A stretch of 64,000 nt of DNA from Arthrobacter cavernae (lineage in GTDB: Bacteria > Actinomycetota > Actinomycetes > Actinomycetales > Micrococcaceae). Each line of letters begins with the position of its first letter. Within the stretch, counting starts at the first letter, position 1. Below, in pieces: positions 27,041 through 36,374 of the stretch. The notes under the pieces are model-generated. The model did no database searches, had not been told where the DNA came from, and saw only the letters and a program-made list of their open reading frames with translations. The position numbers were made by a program, and so were the translations under genes. The stretch lies in the NCBI RefSeq assembly GCF_017368795.1, contig NZ_JAFNLL010000004.1, positions 310,001-374,000 of the forward strand. Reading direction: 5' to 3'.

Positions 27041-28082
27041 GATTGCCGCCAACGCGCAGGCGATGAAGCGCTGGCTGGGCAAGGCGGAGACCACGCTCGG
27101 CAACCACAGCGACCGCCTCAACGCCATCAACATCTTCCCCGTGGCCGACGGCGACACCGGTACCAACCTGTACCTCACCGTCCGTGCGGCCCGGCTTGCG
27201 CTCGCCGGCGACACCACCGAAGGCACCGAGGGCGGCACCGACATCGGGGCGGTCCTCGCAAAGGCCGGCCAGGCCGCGATGGAGCAGGCCCGGGGGAACT
27301 CCGGCACCCTGTTCGCCGTCTTCCTGTGCGCGGTTGCGGAACCCCTCGCGGGCAAGTCACGGCTGAGTGCCTCCGTGCTGGCCACGGCCCTGGACCGCGC
27401 CCAGATCCGCGCCTGGTCCGCGTTGAGCGATCCCGTGCCCGGCACCATGCTGTCCGTCCTCGAATCCGCGGCCCGGGCCGCCGGAACCATGGACACCGCG
27501 CAAAACGGCGACGACAGCAACTACGCCCTGGCCCTGGCCCTGGACGCCGTGGTGGACGCCGCCCTGGCGGCCGTCATCCGCACCGAAGACGAACTCGCGC
27601 CCCTGCACGCCGCCCACGTGGTGGACTCCGGCGGCGTGGGCATGCTGCTGGTCCTGGACTGCCTGCGCTCCGCCGTGCTCGGCGAGGAACTGGAGGACGA
27701 ACTCCTGGAGGGGCTGCACGGATACAAACTGCAGGATCCGCACATCCACGCCCAGATGCCACCCGACGACGGCGTCGAAGTCATGTGCACCATCAACCTT
27801 TCGCCCCTGTCAGCCGCCACCCTCCGGCAGCGGCTGGACGAGATGGGCGATTCCGTCATCATGAGCCAAGTGGGCAGCTCCGCCGGCCACGATGACGACG
27901 ATTCCACGGCCGAGACCAGCTACCGCTGGCGGGTCCACGTCCACGTCCGCGATCCCGAACCGGCAGTTGCGCTGATCCGTTCCCTCGGCGAACCCGCCGG
28001 CATCGAGATCAGCCAGCTTGCCGCGGCCCGTGAACCCGCAGCCCCCGGCGCCTCCGCAGGCCGGCACCGGCATGAACTCTGA
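27030..28082 (+). CDS. DAK2-domain protein (FakA-like, short form)
   Basis: 350 residues beginning with a DhaL/DAK2 domain: the ATP/metal motif NIFPVADGDTGTNLYLT and GNSGTLFAVFL are intact, followed by HVVDSGGVGMLLVLD. In Firmicutes the FakA protein of this type phosphorylates fatty acids bound to FakB, but it is longer (about 550 residues) and has further C-terminal domains, of which only part is present here. Whether this protein is a fatty acid kinase is inference. TTG 27030 is the best start: GGGATGGG lies upstream and the N-terminal QTKIAANAQAMKRW is conserved-looking. It overlaps thiL and recG by 11 bases each. Confidence 0.8.
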   Translation: MQTKIAANAQAMKRWLGKAETTLGNHSDRLNAINIFPVADGDTGTNLYLTVRAARLALAGDTTEGTEGGTDIGAVLAKAGQAAMEQARGNSGTLFAVFLCAVAEPLAGKSRLSASVLATALDRAQIRAWSALSDPVPGTMLSVLESAARAAGTMDTAQNGDDSNYALALALDAVVDAALAAVIRTEDELAPLHAAHVVDSGGVGMLLVLDCLRSAVLGEELEDELLEGLHGYKLQDPHIHAQMPPDDGVEVMCTINLSPLSAATLRQRLDEMGDSVIMSQVGSSAGHDDDDSTAETSYRWRVHVHVRDPEPAVALIRSLGEPAGIEISQLAAAREPAAPGASAGRHRHEL

Positions 28083-30327
28083 GCTGGATCTGCCCCTCGA
28101 ACGCAAGATCGGCAAGCGCTCCGCCTCCGTCATTGAAAAGCACCTGGGGCTGAAGACAGCAGGCTCCCTGCTGAACTACTTCCCGCGCCGGTACCTCAGC
28201 CGCGGGGAACTGACGCCCATCAGCAACATCCCGCTTGACGAGGAAGTCACCCTGATCGCCCGGGTGCTGTCCAACTCCACCCGCCAGATGCGCGCCCGCC
28301 GAGGTTCCCTGACCGACGTCGTGGTCACCGACGACGCCGGCGGAAGCCACGTGCCCGGAACGCTCAAGCTCAGCTTCTTCAACGGCTTCCGCGCCAAGGC
28401 CGAACTGCAGCCCGGTCGGCGTGCCATGTTCTCCGGCAAGGTAACCCGCTACGGCGGATCCCTGGGCCTGACCAACCCGGACTTCATGCTGCTGGACGAG
28501 GACCCGGAGCTCACAGGGTCGCTGGATCCCGAGAAGCTGGCGGCCATGCCCATCCCGGTCTATCCGGCCACGGCCAAGCTCACCAGCTGGTCCATCCACA
28601 AGGTCATCAGCTCCTTGCTGCAGACCCTCGACCTCGACGCCCTCGAAGACCCGCTGCCGCAGTCCATCGCCGGCCGGGACGGCCTGCTGACCGTGGCCGA
28701 TGCCTACCGCCTCATTCATTCGCCGGAGACCGCCGGGGACTGGCGGCGGGCGCAGCAACGCTTCCGTTACCAGGAAGCGCTGGTCCTGCAGACCGCGCTG
28801 GCCCGCCGCCGCGCCCAGTTGGCAGCCGAGGAAGCGACCGCCCGGCGGCCCCGCGCCGAGGGCCTCCTGTCCTGTTTCGACCGGCAGTTGCCGTTCACCC
28901 TCACGGCCGGCCAGACCGCCGTCGGGAAGACCCTCGCGGAGGAGCTCGCCCAGGACACCCCCATGAACCGCCTGCTGCAGGGCGAGGTGGGCTCCGGCAA
29001 GACCATCGTTGCCCTGCGCGCGATGCTCCAGGTGGTCGACGCCGGCGGGCAGGCCGCCCTGCTGGCCCCCACCGAGGTCCTCGCGGCCCAGCACTTCGAC
29101 TCCATCCGCCGCACCCTGGGCCCTCTGGCCGGCGACGGGATCTTCGGCGGGACCGGGATGCTGGGCGGCGACGCCGGCCCGGACACCGTGCAGCTGACCC
29201 TGCTGACCGGTTCCCTGCCCACGGCCGCCAGGAAGCAGGCCATGCTGGACGCGGCCTCCGGGAACGCCGGCATCGTGATCGGCACCCACGCCCTTCTGAG
29301 CGACAAGACCAGCTTCCAGGACCTGGGCCTGATCGTGGTGGACGAGCAGCACCGCTTCGGCGTCGAACAGCGCGACGCCCTCCGCGCGAAAGCCAACCGC
29401 CCGCCGCACCTGCTGGTCATGACCGCCACGCCCATTCCCCGCACGGTGGCCATGACCGTGTTCGGCGACCTCGAAACCTCCGTGCTGGATGAGCTGCCCG
29501 CCGGCCGCGCACCCATCTCCACGCATGTGGTGGGGCTCGCCGAAAACCCCGGCTGGGCGGAGCGGATCTGGAAACGCTCGCGTGAGGAGATCGACGCCGG
29601 CCACCAGGTCTATGTGGTGTGCCCCAAGATCGGCACCGACGACGACGGCGACTTCACCCCCGGCGAAGCCGAGCCGAGCGACGCCGACCTGGCGGAGGAT
29701 GCCTCCGCCCGCGAACTCGCCTCCGTGACGACGGTGCTGGAGAGCCTGCGCCAGGAAGCAGTGCTGGACGGCGTCCGTGTGGAGCCGCTGCACGGCCGCC
29801 AGGACCCCGCGCTCAAGACCGAGACCATGGCCTCCTTCGCCGCCAACGAAACCAAGCTGCTCGTGTCCACCACGGTGATCGAGGTGGGCGTGGACGTCCA
29901 CAACGCCACGCTCATGGTGATCCTGGACGCAGACCGCTTCGGCATCTCGCAGCTGCACCAGCTGCGCGGACGCGTGGGCCGCGGCGGGCTGCCCGGAACC
30001 TGCCTGCTGGTGACCACGTTGGAGCCGGGCCACCCGAGCCGCCGGCGCCTGGACGCCGTGGCGGCAACCACCGACGGCTTCGAGCTCTCCCAGGAAGACC
30101 TCAAGCTCCGCCGCGAAGGCGACATTCTGGGCGCCTCGCAGTCCGGCGGCCGCTCCACCCTGAAGCTACTGCGCGTGCTGGAGCACGAGGACATCATCGC
30201 CCGGGCCAGGGCCGACGCCCAGCGGCTCGTGGCCGAGGACCCCGGGCTGCAGAACCACCAGACGCTGGCCGCGGCCATCGACGACTACTTGAACCCCGAG
30301 AAGGAGGCGTTCCTTGAACGCGGCTAA
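28072..30327 (+). CDS. recG: ATP-dependent DNA helicase RecG
   Basis: Remodels stalled replication forks and Holliday junctions. The 751-residue protein has the N-terminal wedge (OB-fold) domain, Walker A GEVGSGKT near residue 304, DEQH box in VVDEQHRFGVEQR near residue 424, motif III TATPIPRT and the C-terminal helicase motifs HQLRGRVGRGGLPG. An ATG at 28072 was chosen, overlapping the DAK2 stop; an earlier GTG at 28018 in the same frame would overlap more and adds a Pro-rich stretch. Likely one transcript with thiL, the DAK2 gene and rsmD. Confidence 0.95.
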   Translation: MNSELDLPLERKIGKRSASVIEKHLGLKTAGSLLNYFPRRYLSRGELTPISNIPLDEEVTLIARVLSNSTRQMRARRGSLTDVVVTDDAGGSHVPGTLKLSFFNGFRAKAELQPGRRAMFSGKVTRYGGSLGLTNPDFMLLDEDPELTGSLDPEKLAAMPIPVYPATAKLTSWSIHKVISSLLQTLDLDALEDPLPQSIAGRDGLLTVADAYRLIHSPETAGDWRRAQQRFRYQEALVLQTALARRRAQLAAEEATARRPRAEGLLSCFDRQLPFTLTAGQTAVGKTLAEELAQDTPMNRLLQGEVGSGKTIVALRAMLQVVDAGGQAALLAPTEVLAAQHFDSIRRTLGPLAGDGIFGGTGMLGGDAGPDTVQLTLLTGSLPTAARKQAMLDAASGNAGIVIGTHALLSDKTSFQDLGLIVVDEQHRFGVEQRDALRAKANRPPHLLVMTATPIPRTVAMTVFGDLETSVLDELPAGRAPISTHVVGLAENPGWAERIWKRSREEIDAGHQVYVVCPKIGTDDDGDFTPGEAEPSDADLAEDASARELASVTTVLESLRQEAVLDGVRVEPLHGRQDPALKTETMASFAANETKLLVSTTVIEVGVDVHNATLMVILDADRFGISQLHQLRGRVGRGGLPGTCLLVTTLEPGHPSRRRLDAVAATTDGFELSQEDLKLRREGDILGASQSGGRSTLKLLRVLEHEDIIARARADAQRLVAEDPGLQNHQTLAAAIDDYLNPEKEAFLERG

Positions 30328-30402
30328 GGAATCCATGCAGCATCAGACGCAGACCGGTCCTGCCGCGGGTCATGTGGCCGCTCCTGTGGACGGGGTTCGC
30401 CG

Positions 30403-31014
30403 ATGAGCCGGGTCATTGCCGGGGTGGCCGGAGGCAACCCCCTGATCAGCGTGCCCGGCAACGCCACGCGGCCCACCACGGATCGCGTCAAGGAGGCACT
30501 GTTCTCACGGCTGGACGCGTTCGACGTCGTGGACGGCACCCGGGTGCTGGACCTCTACGCCGGCTCCGGATCGCTGGGCATCGAGAGCGCCAGCCGCGGC
30601 GCCGCCACGGTGGAGCTCGTTGAGTTCGATGCCCGCGCCAGCGAGGTCTGCCAGCGCAACGCGGACATGGTCAACCAGGTCCTGGGCGGCAAGAGAGTCT
30701 CCGTGCACCGCGCCCGGGTGGAGTCGTTCCTGGAGCGCGCCGCCGAGGACGTGCGTTGGGACCTCGTGTTCCTGGACCCGCCCTACCCGCTCGACGAGCT
30801 GGCACTGAACGCCGTCCTGAGCAAGCTCGCGCCGCATCTGGAGGAGGCCGCCGTCGTGGTGGTGGAGCGCTCGGCCCGGACGGCGGAACCGGACTGGCCC
30901 GCATCCATGGAGCGCTTTGCCGAGAAGAAATACGGCGAGACGCGGCTCTGGTTCGCGGAACCCACGGTGGACATTGTCCCTGAGCCGTCGTCGGAAGATA
31001 CCCCAAGGGACTAG
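30403..31014 (+). CDS. rsmD: 16S rRNA (guanine(966)-N(2))-methyltransferase
   Basis: Methylates G966 of 16S rRNA. 203 residues with SAM motif I VLDLYAGSGSLGIESASRGA and the catalytic DPPY motif (LDPPYPLDE near residue 126). The N-terminal VIAGVAGGNPL matches RsmD. It lies 75 bases after recG. Its stop overlaps, tail to tail, the stop of the minus-strand spermidine-synthase-like gene. coaD, often directly after rsmD, is here 2.1 kb away behind two inserted minus-strand genes. Confidence 0.93.
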   Translation: MSRVIAGVAGGNPLISVPGNATRPTTDRVKEALFSRLDAFDVVDGTRVLDLYAGSGSLGIESASRGAATVELVEFDARASEVCQRNADMVNQVLGGKRVSVHRARVESFLERAAEDVRWDLVFLDPPYPLDELALNAVLSKLAPHLEEAAVVVVERSARTAEPDWPASMERFAEKKYGETRLWFAEPTVDIVPEPSSEDTPRD

Positions 31015-31805
31015 TCCGAGATCCGATCCAGTTCCACGCCGCTCAGAACCGCGGCGGGGTGCGGGCCGCGCGCCAGGAGCTCTGCGGTCCAGGTGGCGGG
31101 CCACGGCCAGGGCGTGCCTACCAGGATGATGTTGCCCGGGTACCGGCCGGCGAACATGCCGCTTTCGGCGAACGCGCCAACATCGGGCATGGCCCGGCGC
31201 ATGGCCGCGACCTGGCTGCGCACCAGTGTCAGCCCCGGCTCGTCGCCCACGTTGACGATGAGTACGCCGTCGGGCCGGAGCCGGGCGGCAGCCGCCGCAT
31301 AGAACTCCGTGCACGCGATGTGCTCCGGCGCCTCGGGTCCGGAGAAGATGTCAAGGATCACGACGTCGAAGCGGAGTTCCGCAGGCAGCTCGGCGAGGGC
31401 GTCGCGGGCGTCGCCGATGTGTGTGTGCAGCCGGGTACCGTCGGGCATCGGCAGTTTCTGGAGGACGAAGTCCAGCAGTTCGCGCTCGAGCTCCACGGCG
31501 TACTGTTCGGAGCCGGGACGCGTGGCCTGGATGTACCGGGCCAGGGTCAGTGCGCCGGCGCCCAGGTGCAGGGCGGCGATGGGGGCACCCGCGGGTGCGG
31601 CGAGATCCACCACGTGGCCGATCCGGCGCAGGTACTCGTAGAAGATCTCGGCTGGCTCCCCGACATTCACGTGCGACTGCTGTGCGCCGCCGATGCTCAG
31701 GATGTAGGCGCCGTCGATCAGGGAGTCGGCTTCGATGGCCGCGTGCTGGCCGGTGGTCCGCAGGAAGCGGGAGGCCTCGTGGCCGCCGGGGCTGGTACGG
31801 CTCAG
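31011..31805 (-). CDS. Spermidine synthase-like methyltransferase-fold protein, probable CTG start
   Basis: The frame encodes about 264 residues of a Rossmann-fold protein of the spermidine-synthase class: ALHLGAGALTLARYI is the nucleotide motif, followed by the acidic ELERELLDFV and DVVILDIFSGPEAPEH. Polyamine-specific residues were not recognised, so the substrate is open. No ATG, GTG or TTG exists near the conserved N-terminus (SRFLRTTGQHAAIEADSLI). A CTG at 31805-31803 overlaps the aminotransferase stop as CTGA, mimicking the common ATGA overlap, and is proposed here as the start. The next standard start, GTG 31670, would cut off 45 conserved-looking residues. Confidence 0.7.
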   Translation of the reverse strand: MSRTSPGGHEASRFLRTTGQHAAIEADSLIDGAYILSIGGAQQSHVNVGEPAEIFYEYLRRIGHVVDLAAPAGAPIAALHLGAGALTLARYIQATRPGSEQYAVELERELLDFVLQKLPMPDGTRLHTHIGDARDALAELPAELRFDVVILDIFSGPEAPEHIACTEFYAAAAARLRPDGVLIVNVGDEPGLTLVRSQVAAMRRAMPDVGAFAESGMFAGRYPGNIILVGTPWPWPATWTAELLARGPHPAAVLSGVELDRISD

Positions 31806-33028
31806 AGCTTGTCCCGCAGGGTGGCGAGCCGGGAGGCTGCCTCCTCGAGGACCTCGGTTTTCTTGCAGAAGGCGAAGCGGAGCAGGCTGCGCGTGCGCTC
31901 GGCGCCCTCGGGGTGGCAGAAGACGGGGACGGGGATGGCGGCCACGCCCACCAGCCCGGGGAGCCGCCGGGCCAGGTCCACCGAGTCGGTGATGCCCAGC
32001 GGGGCCGTGTCCACATTGATGAAGTAGGTGCCTTTGGGGCTGTAGACGCCGAAGCCGGCCGCGGTGAGCCCTTCGGCCAGGATGTCTCGCTTGTGCTGCA
32101 GGGTGCTGGCGATGCCCGTGTAGAAATCGTCCGGCAGGCCCAGTCCCACGGCGATGGCCCCCTGGAACGGCGTGCCCGAGCTGTACGTCAGGAACTGCTT
32201 CACGGTGCGGACAGCCGCCACCAGCTGCTGCGGACCGCTGAGCCAGCCGATCTTCCAACCGGTGAAGGAAAAGGTCTTGCCGGCGGAGGAAATCGTGATG
32301 GTACGTTCGGCGGCACCCGGGATGGTGGCCACGGGAAGGTGCTTGACGCCGAAGGTCAGGTGCTCGTAGACCTCGTCGCTGATGATCAGGGCGCCGTACT
32401 TCGTGGCGAGTTCTACGATGCGGCTGAGGACCTCGCGGGGGAAGACCGCGCCGGTGGGGTTGTGCGGATTGTTCAGCAGCACCGCTTTGGTGCGGGAACT
32501 GAAGGCCGACTCGAGGGCGTCCAGGTCCGGCATGAAGTCGGGGGCGAGCAGCGGGGCGGTGACGTGCCTGCCGCCGGCCATGCCGATGATGGCGCCGTAC
32601 GAGTCATAGAAGGGCTCGAAGGTCAGGACCTCGTCCCCGGGTTCGATGAACGCCAGCAGGGCAGCTGCGATGCCCTCGGTGGCGCCCGTGGTGACGATGA
32701 CTTCCGTCTCGGGATCCGGCGTCAGGCCGTAGAAGCGCTGCTGGTGGGCCGCGACAGCCTCGCGCAGGACAGCCAAGCCCTTGCCCGGGGCGTACTGGTT
32801 GACCCCGGCGGCGATCGCGGCCTGCGCGGCCGCCTTGATTTCCGCGGGGCCGTCCTCATCCGGGAAGCCCTGGCCGAGGTTGATGGCACCGGCCGACAGG
32901 GCGAGCATGGTCATCTCCTCGAAGATGGTCACGCCGAGGCCGCCGTTCGGGGAGAGCAGGTTGGCGCCCGTTGCGGCGCGTTGCCACGGGGCTGGAGAAG
33001 TCTCGGATGATGTGGCCGGGCTCGTCAC
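31802..33028 (-). CDS. Class I/II PLP-dependent aminotransferase
   Basis: 408 residues, fold-type I. The PLP lysine is Lys251 in SSAGKTFSFTGWK, with NNPHNPTG near residue 186 and ISDEVYEH near 217. The sequence resembles kynurenine/glutamine transaminases and the actinobacterial N-succinyl-diaminopimelate aminotransferase (DapC) candidates, and I cannot decide between them. GTG 33028 has GGAAGG 12 bases upstream. The stop overlaps the spermidine-synthase-like gene, so the two are co-transcribed. Confidence 0.88.
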   Translation of the reverse strand: MTSPATSSETSPAPWQRAATGANLLSPNGGLGVTIFEEMTMLALSAGAINLGQGFPDEDGPAEIKAAAQAAIAAGVNQYAPGKGLAVLREAVAAHQQRFYGLTPDPETEVIVTTGATEGIAAALLAFIEPGDEVLTFEPFYDSYGAIIGMAGGRHVTAPLLAPDFMPDLDALESAFSSRTKAVLLNNPHNPTGAVFPREVLSRIVELATKYGALIISDEVYEHLTFGVKHLPVATIPGAAERTITISSAGKTFSFTGWKIGWLSGPQQLVAAVRTVKQFLTYSSGTPFQGAIAVGLGLPDDFYTGIASTLQHKRDILAEGLTAAGFGVYSPKGTYFINVDTAPLGITDSVDLARRLPGLVGVAAIPVPVFCHPEGAERTRSLLRFAFCKKTEVLEEAASRLATLRDKL

Positions 33029-33110
33029 TGTCTGTGTTGCCTTCCTGCACGGCGGATCCGGCCAGTCCGGTCCGCCATTCCAGCCATGGTATCCCGCCCG
33101 CCGAATGGGG

Positions 33111-33123
33111 TAGGTTCAGATCA
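33111..33123 (+). promoter_or_regulatory. -10 element of coaD, leaderless geometry
   Basis: TAGGTT (33111-33116) is followed by CAGATC and the ATG at 33123, with no ribosome site. Confidence 0.5.
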
Positions 33124-33623
33124 TGAGACGTGCGGTATGCCCTGGATCCTTTGACCCCATCCACAACGGACATCTCGAAGTCATCGCCCGGGCAGCAGGG
33201 CTGTTCGACGAAGTCATCGTCGCCGTGTCCACCAACTATGCGAAGAAATACCGCTTCGGCCTGGAAGAGCGCATGGACATGGCGCGGGAAACCCTGGCCT
33301 CCCTGCGCGGCATCATCGTCGAACCCATGGGCGAGGGCCTCCTCGCCGAATACTGCAAGCACCGCGGGATCTCCGCCATCGTCAAGGGCCTGCGTTCGTC
33401 CTCCGATTTCGACTACGAGCTGCCCATGGCCACCATGAACCGCCAGCTCAGCGGCGTCGAGACCGTCTTCCTGCCCGCGGAATCGCACTACCTGCACCTG
33501 TCCTCCACGCTCATCAAAGAGGTCAACGCCCTGGGCGGGGACATCTCCGACTTCGTGCCCAAATCCGTGCTGAAGCGCCTCCTCGCCGGCGAGCCTCCAG
33601 CAGAGCAGCCCCGCAAAGGGTAG
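33123..33623 (+). CDS. coaD: Phosphopantetheine adenylyltransferase
   Basis: Transfers AMP to 4'-phosphopantetheine, the penultimate step of coenzyme A synthesis. 166 residues, close to the family length. The nucleotidyltransferase motif PGSFDPIHNGH (residues 7-17) and the C-terminal SSTLIKEV are intact, and VKGLRSSSDFDYE forms the substrate loop. A TAGGTT hexamer six bases before the ATG suggests leaderless transcription. Confidence 0.96.
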   Translation: MRRAVCPGSFDPIHNGHLEVIARAAGLFDEVIVAVSTNYAKKYRFGLEERMDMARETLASLRGIIVEPMGEGLLAEYCKHRGISAIVKGLRSSSDFDYELPMATMNRQLSGVETVFLPAESHYLHLSSTLIKEVNALGGDISDFVPKSVLKRLLAGEPPAEQPRKG

Positions 33624-33702
33624 GCTGTACCGGTACCTCTCCGCCGCACACGCGGTGCTCGATGCGGATCCATTCGGGAATCACCTTCCCAGCGGCCCCG
33701 GT

Positions 33703-33732
33703 TTGAGTCCTTTCGCGTGATCGGGCTAAGAT
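33703..33732 (+). promoter_or_regulatory. Promoter of the DUF177-rpmF-rnc operon
   Basis: TTGAGT (33703-33708), an 18-base spacer and TAAGAT (33727-33732) form a good sigma-70-type promoter, 58 bases before the TTG start of the DUF177 gene. Confidence 0.6.
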
Positions 33733-33789
33733 GGTACGTCGGTCATATGTTCTACAGGAGTTCTCATCAAGCGAGATGCAAGTTCGCCC

Positions 33790-34317
33790 TTGGCGCTGGT
33801 AGTCAAGGACCTTGGACGCAGTCCAGGGACCATGCGGACACTCAACGAACATGTACCTGCACCAAGTGACCTTGGTGTGGCACTCATTGGCGTGAAGGAA
33901 GGCTCGGACATCGAGCTGGACCTCAGGCTTGAGGCCGTACACGAAGGAATTCTGGTATCCGGATCCGTAAGCGTCGAAGTTTCCGGCGAATGCGGTCGAT
34001 GCCTGGATCCCCTTGCGTATGACCTTGAGGTCAATGTGCAAGAACTTTTCTTCTACGAAGGCATCGAGCTTTCCGATGAAGAAGACGATGAAGAGCAACG
34101 TCGAGTCGAGCACGATCTGATCGATCTTGAGCCGGTGTTGCGGGACGCAGTGGTTACCATGCTGCCGTTCCAGCCGGTGTGCCGGGAAGACTGCCAGGGC
34201 CTTTGCTCCGAATGCGGAGTACGCCTGGAAGACGAGCCGGGGCACCACCACGAGGTCATTGATCCTCGCTGGGCTGCCCTAGCTGACCTGGCTAAGACTG
34301 ACCGGCAAACTGATTAG
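33790..34317 (+). CDS. DUF177 (YceD) family protein, start uncertain
   Basis: 175 residues of the YceD/DUF177 family, almost always encoded just before rpmF, as here, and linked to 23S rRNA or large-subunit maturation. Two cysteine pairs (CGRC and CREDCQGLCSEC) probably bind zinc. The annotated start is TTG 33790. A better-placed ribosome site, AGGAG at 33756-33760, points instead to ATC at 33766, which would add KRDASSP before the conserved LALVVKDLGRSPG. ATC is a very rare start codon, so the true start is uncertain. The last stretch is rich in Asp/Glu. Confidence 0.85.
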   Translation: MALVVKDLGRSPGTMRTLNEHVPAPSDLGVALIGVKEGSDIELDLRLEAVHEGILVSGSVSVEVSGECGRCLDPLAYDLEVNVQELFFYEGIELSDEEDDEEQRRVEHDLIDLEPVLRDAVVTMLPFQPVCREDCQGLCSECGVRLEDEPGHHHEVIDPRWAALADLAKTDRQTD

Positions 34318-34350
34318 TAAGTGTTCGACTAAGAGAGAAATGAGATAGCC

Positions 34351-34554
34351 GTGGCTGTTCCCAAGCGGAAAATGTCTCGCGCAAACACACGCGCCCGCCG
34401 TGCCCAGTGGAAGGCAACTGCCCCCGCCCTGGTCAAGACCATCGAAAACGGCCAGGTTGTTTACAGCCTGCCGCACCAGGCAAAGGTCGTTACCGACTCC
34501 GCCGGCACTGCGCTGTTCCTTGAATACAAGGGACGCAAGGTCGCAGACGCCTAA
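34351..34554 (+). CDS. rpmF: 50S ribosomal protein L32
   Basis: 67 residues beginning [20 protein letters not shown], the L32 signature. No cysteines are present, so this is the zinc-independent form. GTG start. It lies between DUF177 and rnc, its usual place. Confidence 0.96.
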   Translation: MAVPKRKMSRANTRARRAQWKATAPALVKTIENGQVVYSLPHQAKVVTDSAGTALFLEYKGRKVADA

Positions 34555-34577
34555 TCTGCCGCACAGGCTGACAAAGG

Positions 34578-35303
34578 ATGTCTTCAACTGAAGAGCTTCT
34601 GAAGCGTCTCGGTGTCTCTATTGACGCCGAGACGCTTCGTCTTGCTCTGACACATCGCTCATACGCGTATGAGAACGGCGGGATTCCCACCAACGAGCGC
34701 CTCGAGTTCCTCGGCGACTCCATCCTGGGCTTCTCCGTGACCGACTCGCTGTACCGTGACAACCCCGGACTGCCCGAAGGCGACCTCGCCAAGCGGCGCT
34801 CCGCCGTCGTCAGCACCAGGGCCCTTGCCGGCATCGGCCGGGAACTGGGCATCGGCGAGTACATCTACCTCGGGCAGGGCGAAAGGCTCACTGACGGCAA
34901 AAACAAGGCCTCCATCCTGGCCGACACCATGGAAGCGCTGATCGGGGCCACCTACCTCTCGAACGACATCGAGACCGCACGCCAACTGGTCATGCGCCTG
35001 GTGGGCCCGCTTCTCCTGGACGCCGCAGCCCTTGGCGCGGGAACGGACTGGAAGACCAGCATCCAGGAACTGGCCGCAAGCCGGCAGCTCGGCTCCGTGC
35101 AGTACGCCGTGAATGGCTCCGGCCCGGACCACGCCCGCACCTTCGTGGCGGAACTCCTGATCGGCGGCACGTCCTACGGCAACGGCTCCGGGCATTCCAA
35201 GAAGGAAGCCGAACAGGAAGCCGCTGCGGACGCCTGGCGCACGCTCACGGCCCAGGACAAGACGGCCCAGGACAGTGCCGCGGCCGGTCCTGCCTCCGCC
35301 TGA
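34578..35303 (+). CDS. rnc: Ribonuclease III
   Basis: Cleaves double-stranded RNA in rRNA and mRNA processing. 241 residues: the catalytic signature NERLEFLGDS (residues 39-48) with metal-binding Glu and Asp, the second acidic site in DTMEALIGA, and a C-terminal double-stranded RNA-binding domain (DWKTSIQELAASRQLG to KKEAEQEAAADAW). mutM starts three bases after the stop. Confidence 0.96.
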   Translation: MSSTEELLKRLGVSIDAETLRLALTHRSYAYENGGIPTNERLEFLGDSILGFSVTDSLYRDNPGLPEGDLAKRRSAVVSTRALAGIGRELGIGEYIYLGQGERLTDGKNKASILADTMEALIGATYLSNDIETARQLVMRLVGPLLLDAAALGAGTDWKTSIQELAASRQLGSVQYAVNGSGPDHARTFVAELLIGGTSYGNGSGHSKKEAEQEAAADAWRTLTAQDKTAQDSAAAGPASA

Positions 35304-35306
35304 GCC

Positions 35307-36317
35307 ATGCCCGAACTTCCCGAAGTCGAAGTGGTGCGCCGCGGCCTGGCCCGCTGGGTGCGCGGCCGCACCATCACCTCCGTGGACGTCCTGGACCCCC
35401 GGTCCATTAGGCGCCACGGCCTGGGCGCCGAAGACTTCATCGGCAACCTCGAACGCGCCACAGTCCTGGACGTTGTCCGCCGCGGAAAATTCCTCTGGAT
35501 GCCGCTCGCCATGGAAGTTTCCGACGGCGAAGGCTCCGACGGCGTCGAACCGTCCGGCGGGAGCGACGGCGGCGGGCCGCTTCCCGACGTCATTCTTCCC
35601 GGCGTCGCGCTCATGGCGCATCTGGGCATGAGCGGACAGCTGCTCATGCAGGATCCTCACGTTCCCGACGAGAAACATCTCAAGGTCAGGATCCGGCTGA
35701 GCGCCGCTGAGGGCATGCCCGAACAGCTGCGCTTCGTGGACCAACGGATCTTCGGCGGACTCTTCGTCACTGCATTGGTTCCAACCCCCGACGGCGGCCC
35801 TGGCGGACTGGGCGAAACGCCCCTCCCGGAGATTGCCGAGGAAGCCGCCCACATCGCACGGGATCCGCTCGATCCGTATTTCTCCTTCGAGGACTTCTAC
35901 CGCAAGGTGAAGTCCCGCAAGACCGGGCTGAAGCGGGTGCTGCTGGACCAGTCAGTCATTTCCGGCATCGGGAACATTTACGCCGATGAAGCCCTGTGGC
36001 GGGCCGGGCTCCACTACGCCAGGCCAACGGATACGCTGCGGCGGGCCGATGCCGAACGCCTGGTGGAATCCGCCCGGGACGTCATGACGGACGCCCTGGC
36101 CGCCGGCGGCACCAGCTTCGACTCCCTGTACGTCAACGTCAACGGTGATTCCGGCTACTTCGCCCGGTCCCTGAACGCCTACGGGCGCACCGGCGAACCG
36201 TGCAGCCGCTGTGCCGCCGCCGGACTCGTCAGCATCATCAAACGCGAACAGTTCATGAACCGTTCCTCCCACACCTGCCCGGTGTGCCAGCCCCGGCCGC
36301 GGAACGGGCGCTGGTAG
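35307..36317 (+). CDS. mutM: Formamidopyrimidine-DNA glycosylase
   Basis: Removes 8-oxoguanine and other oxidised bases and nicks the DNA. The sequence starts PELPEVE, giving the catalytic Pro1 and Glu2 after Met removal, has the conserved [14 protein letters not shown] helix-two-turn-helix and ends in a zinc finger (CSRC ... CPVC). At 336 residues it is longer than the usual 270-290; the extra residues are Gly/Ser-rich stretches near residues 72-92 and 153-180. smc follows after 57 bases. Confidence 0.95.
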   Translation: MPELPEVEVVRRGLARWVRGRTITSVDVLDPRSIRRHGLGAEDFIGNLERATVLDVVRRGKFLWMPLAMEVSDGEGSDGVEPSGGSDGGGPLPDVILPGVALMAHLGMSGQLLMQDPHVPDEKHLKVRIRLSAAEGMPEQLRFVDQRIFGGLFVTALVPTPDGGPGGLGETPLPEIAEEAAHIARDPLDPYFSFEDFYRKVKSRKTGLKRVLLDQSVISGIGNIYADEALWRAGLHYARPTDTLRRADAERLVESARDVMTDALAAGGTSFDSLYVNVNGDSGYFARSLNAYGRTGEPCSRCAAAGLVSIIKREQFMNRSSHTCPVCQPRPRNGRW

Positions 36318-36374
36318 CCGCAGCGTGCGCATCAGATTTGAACGGGACCGGCCACTCAGGAGAACCGAAGCACC

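Noticed and set aside
28009..30033. 674-codon open frame on the minus strand
   Set aside because: Antisense shadow of recG.
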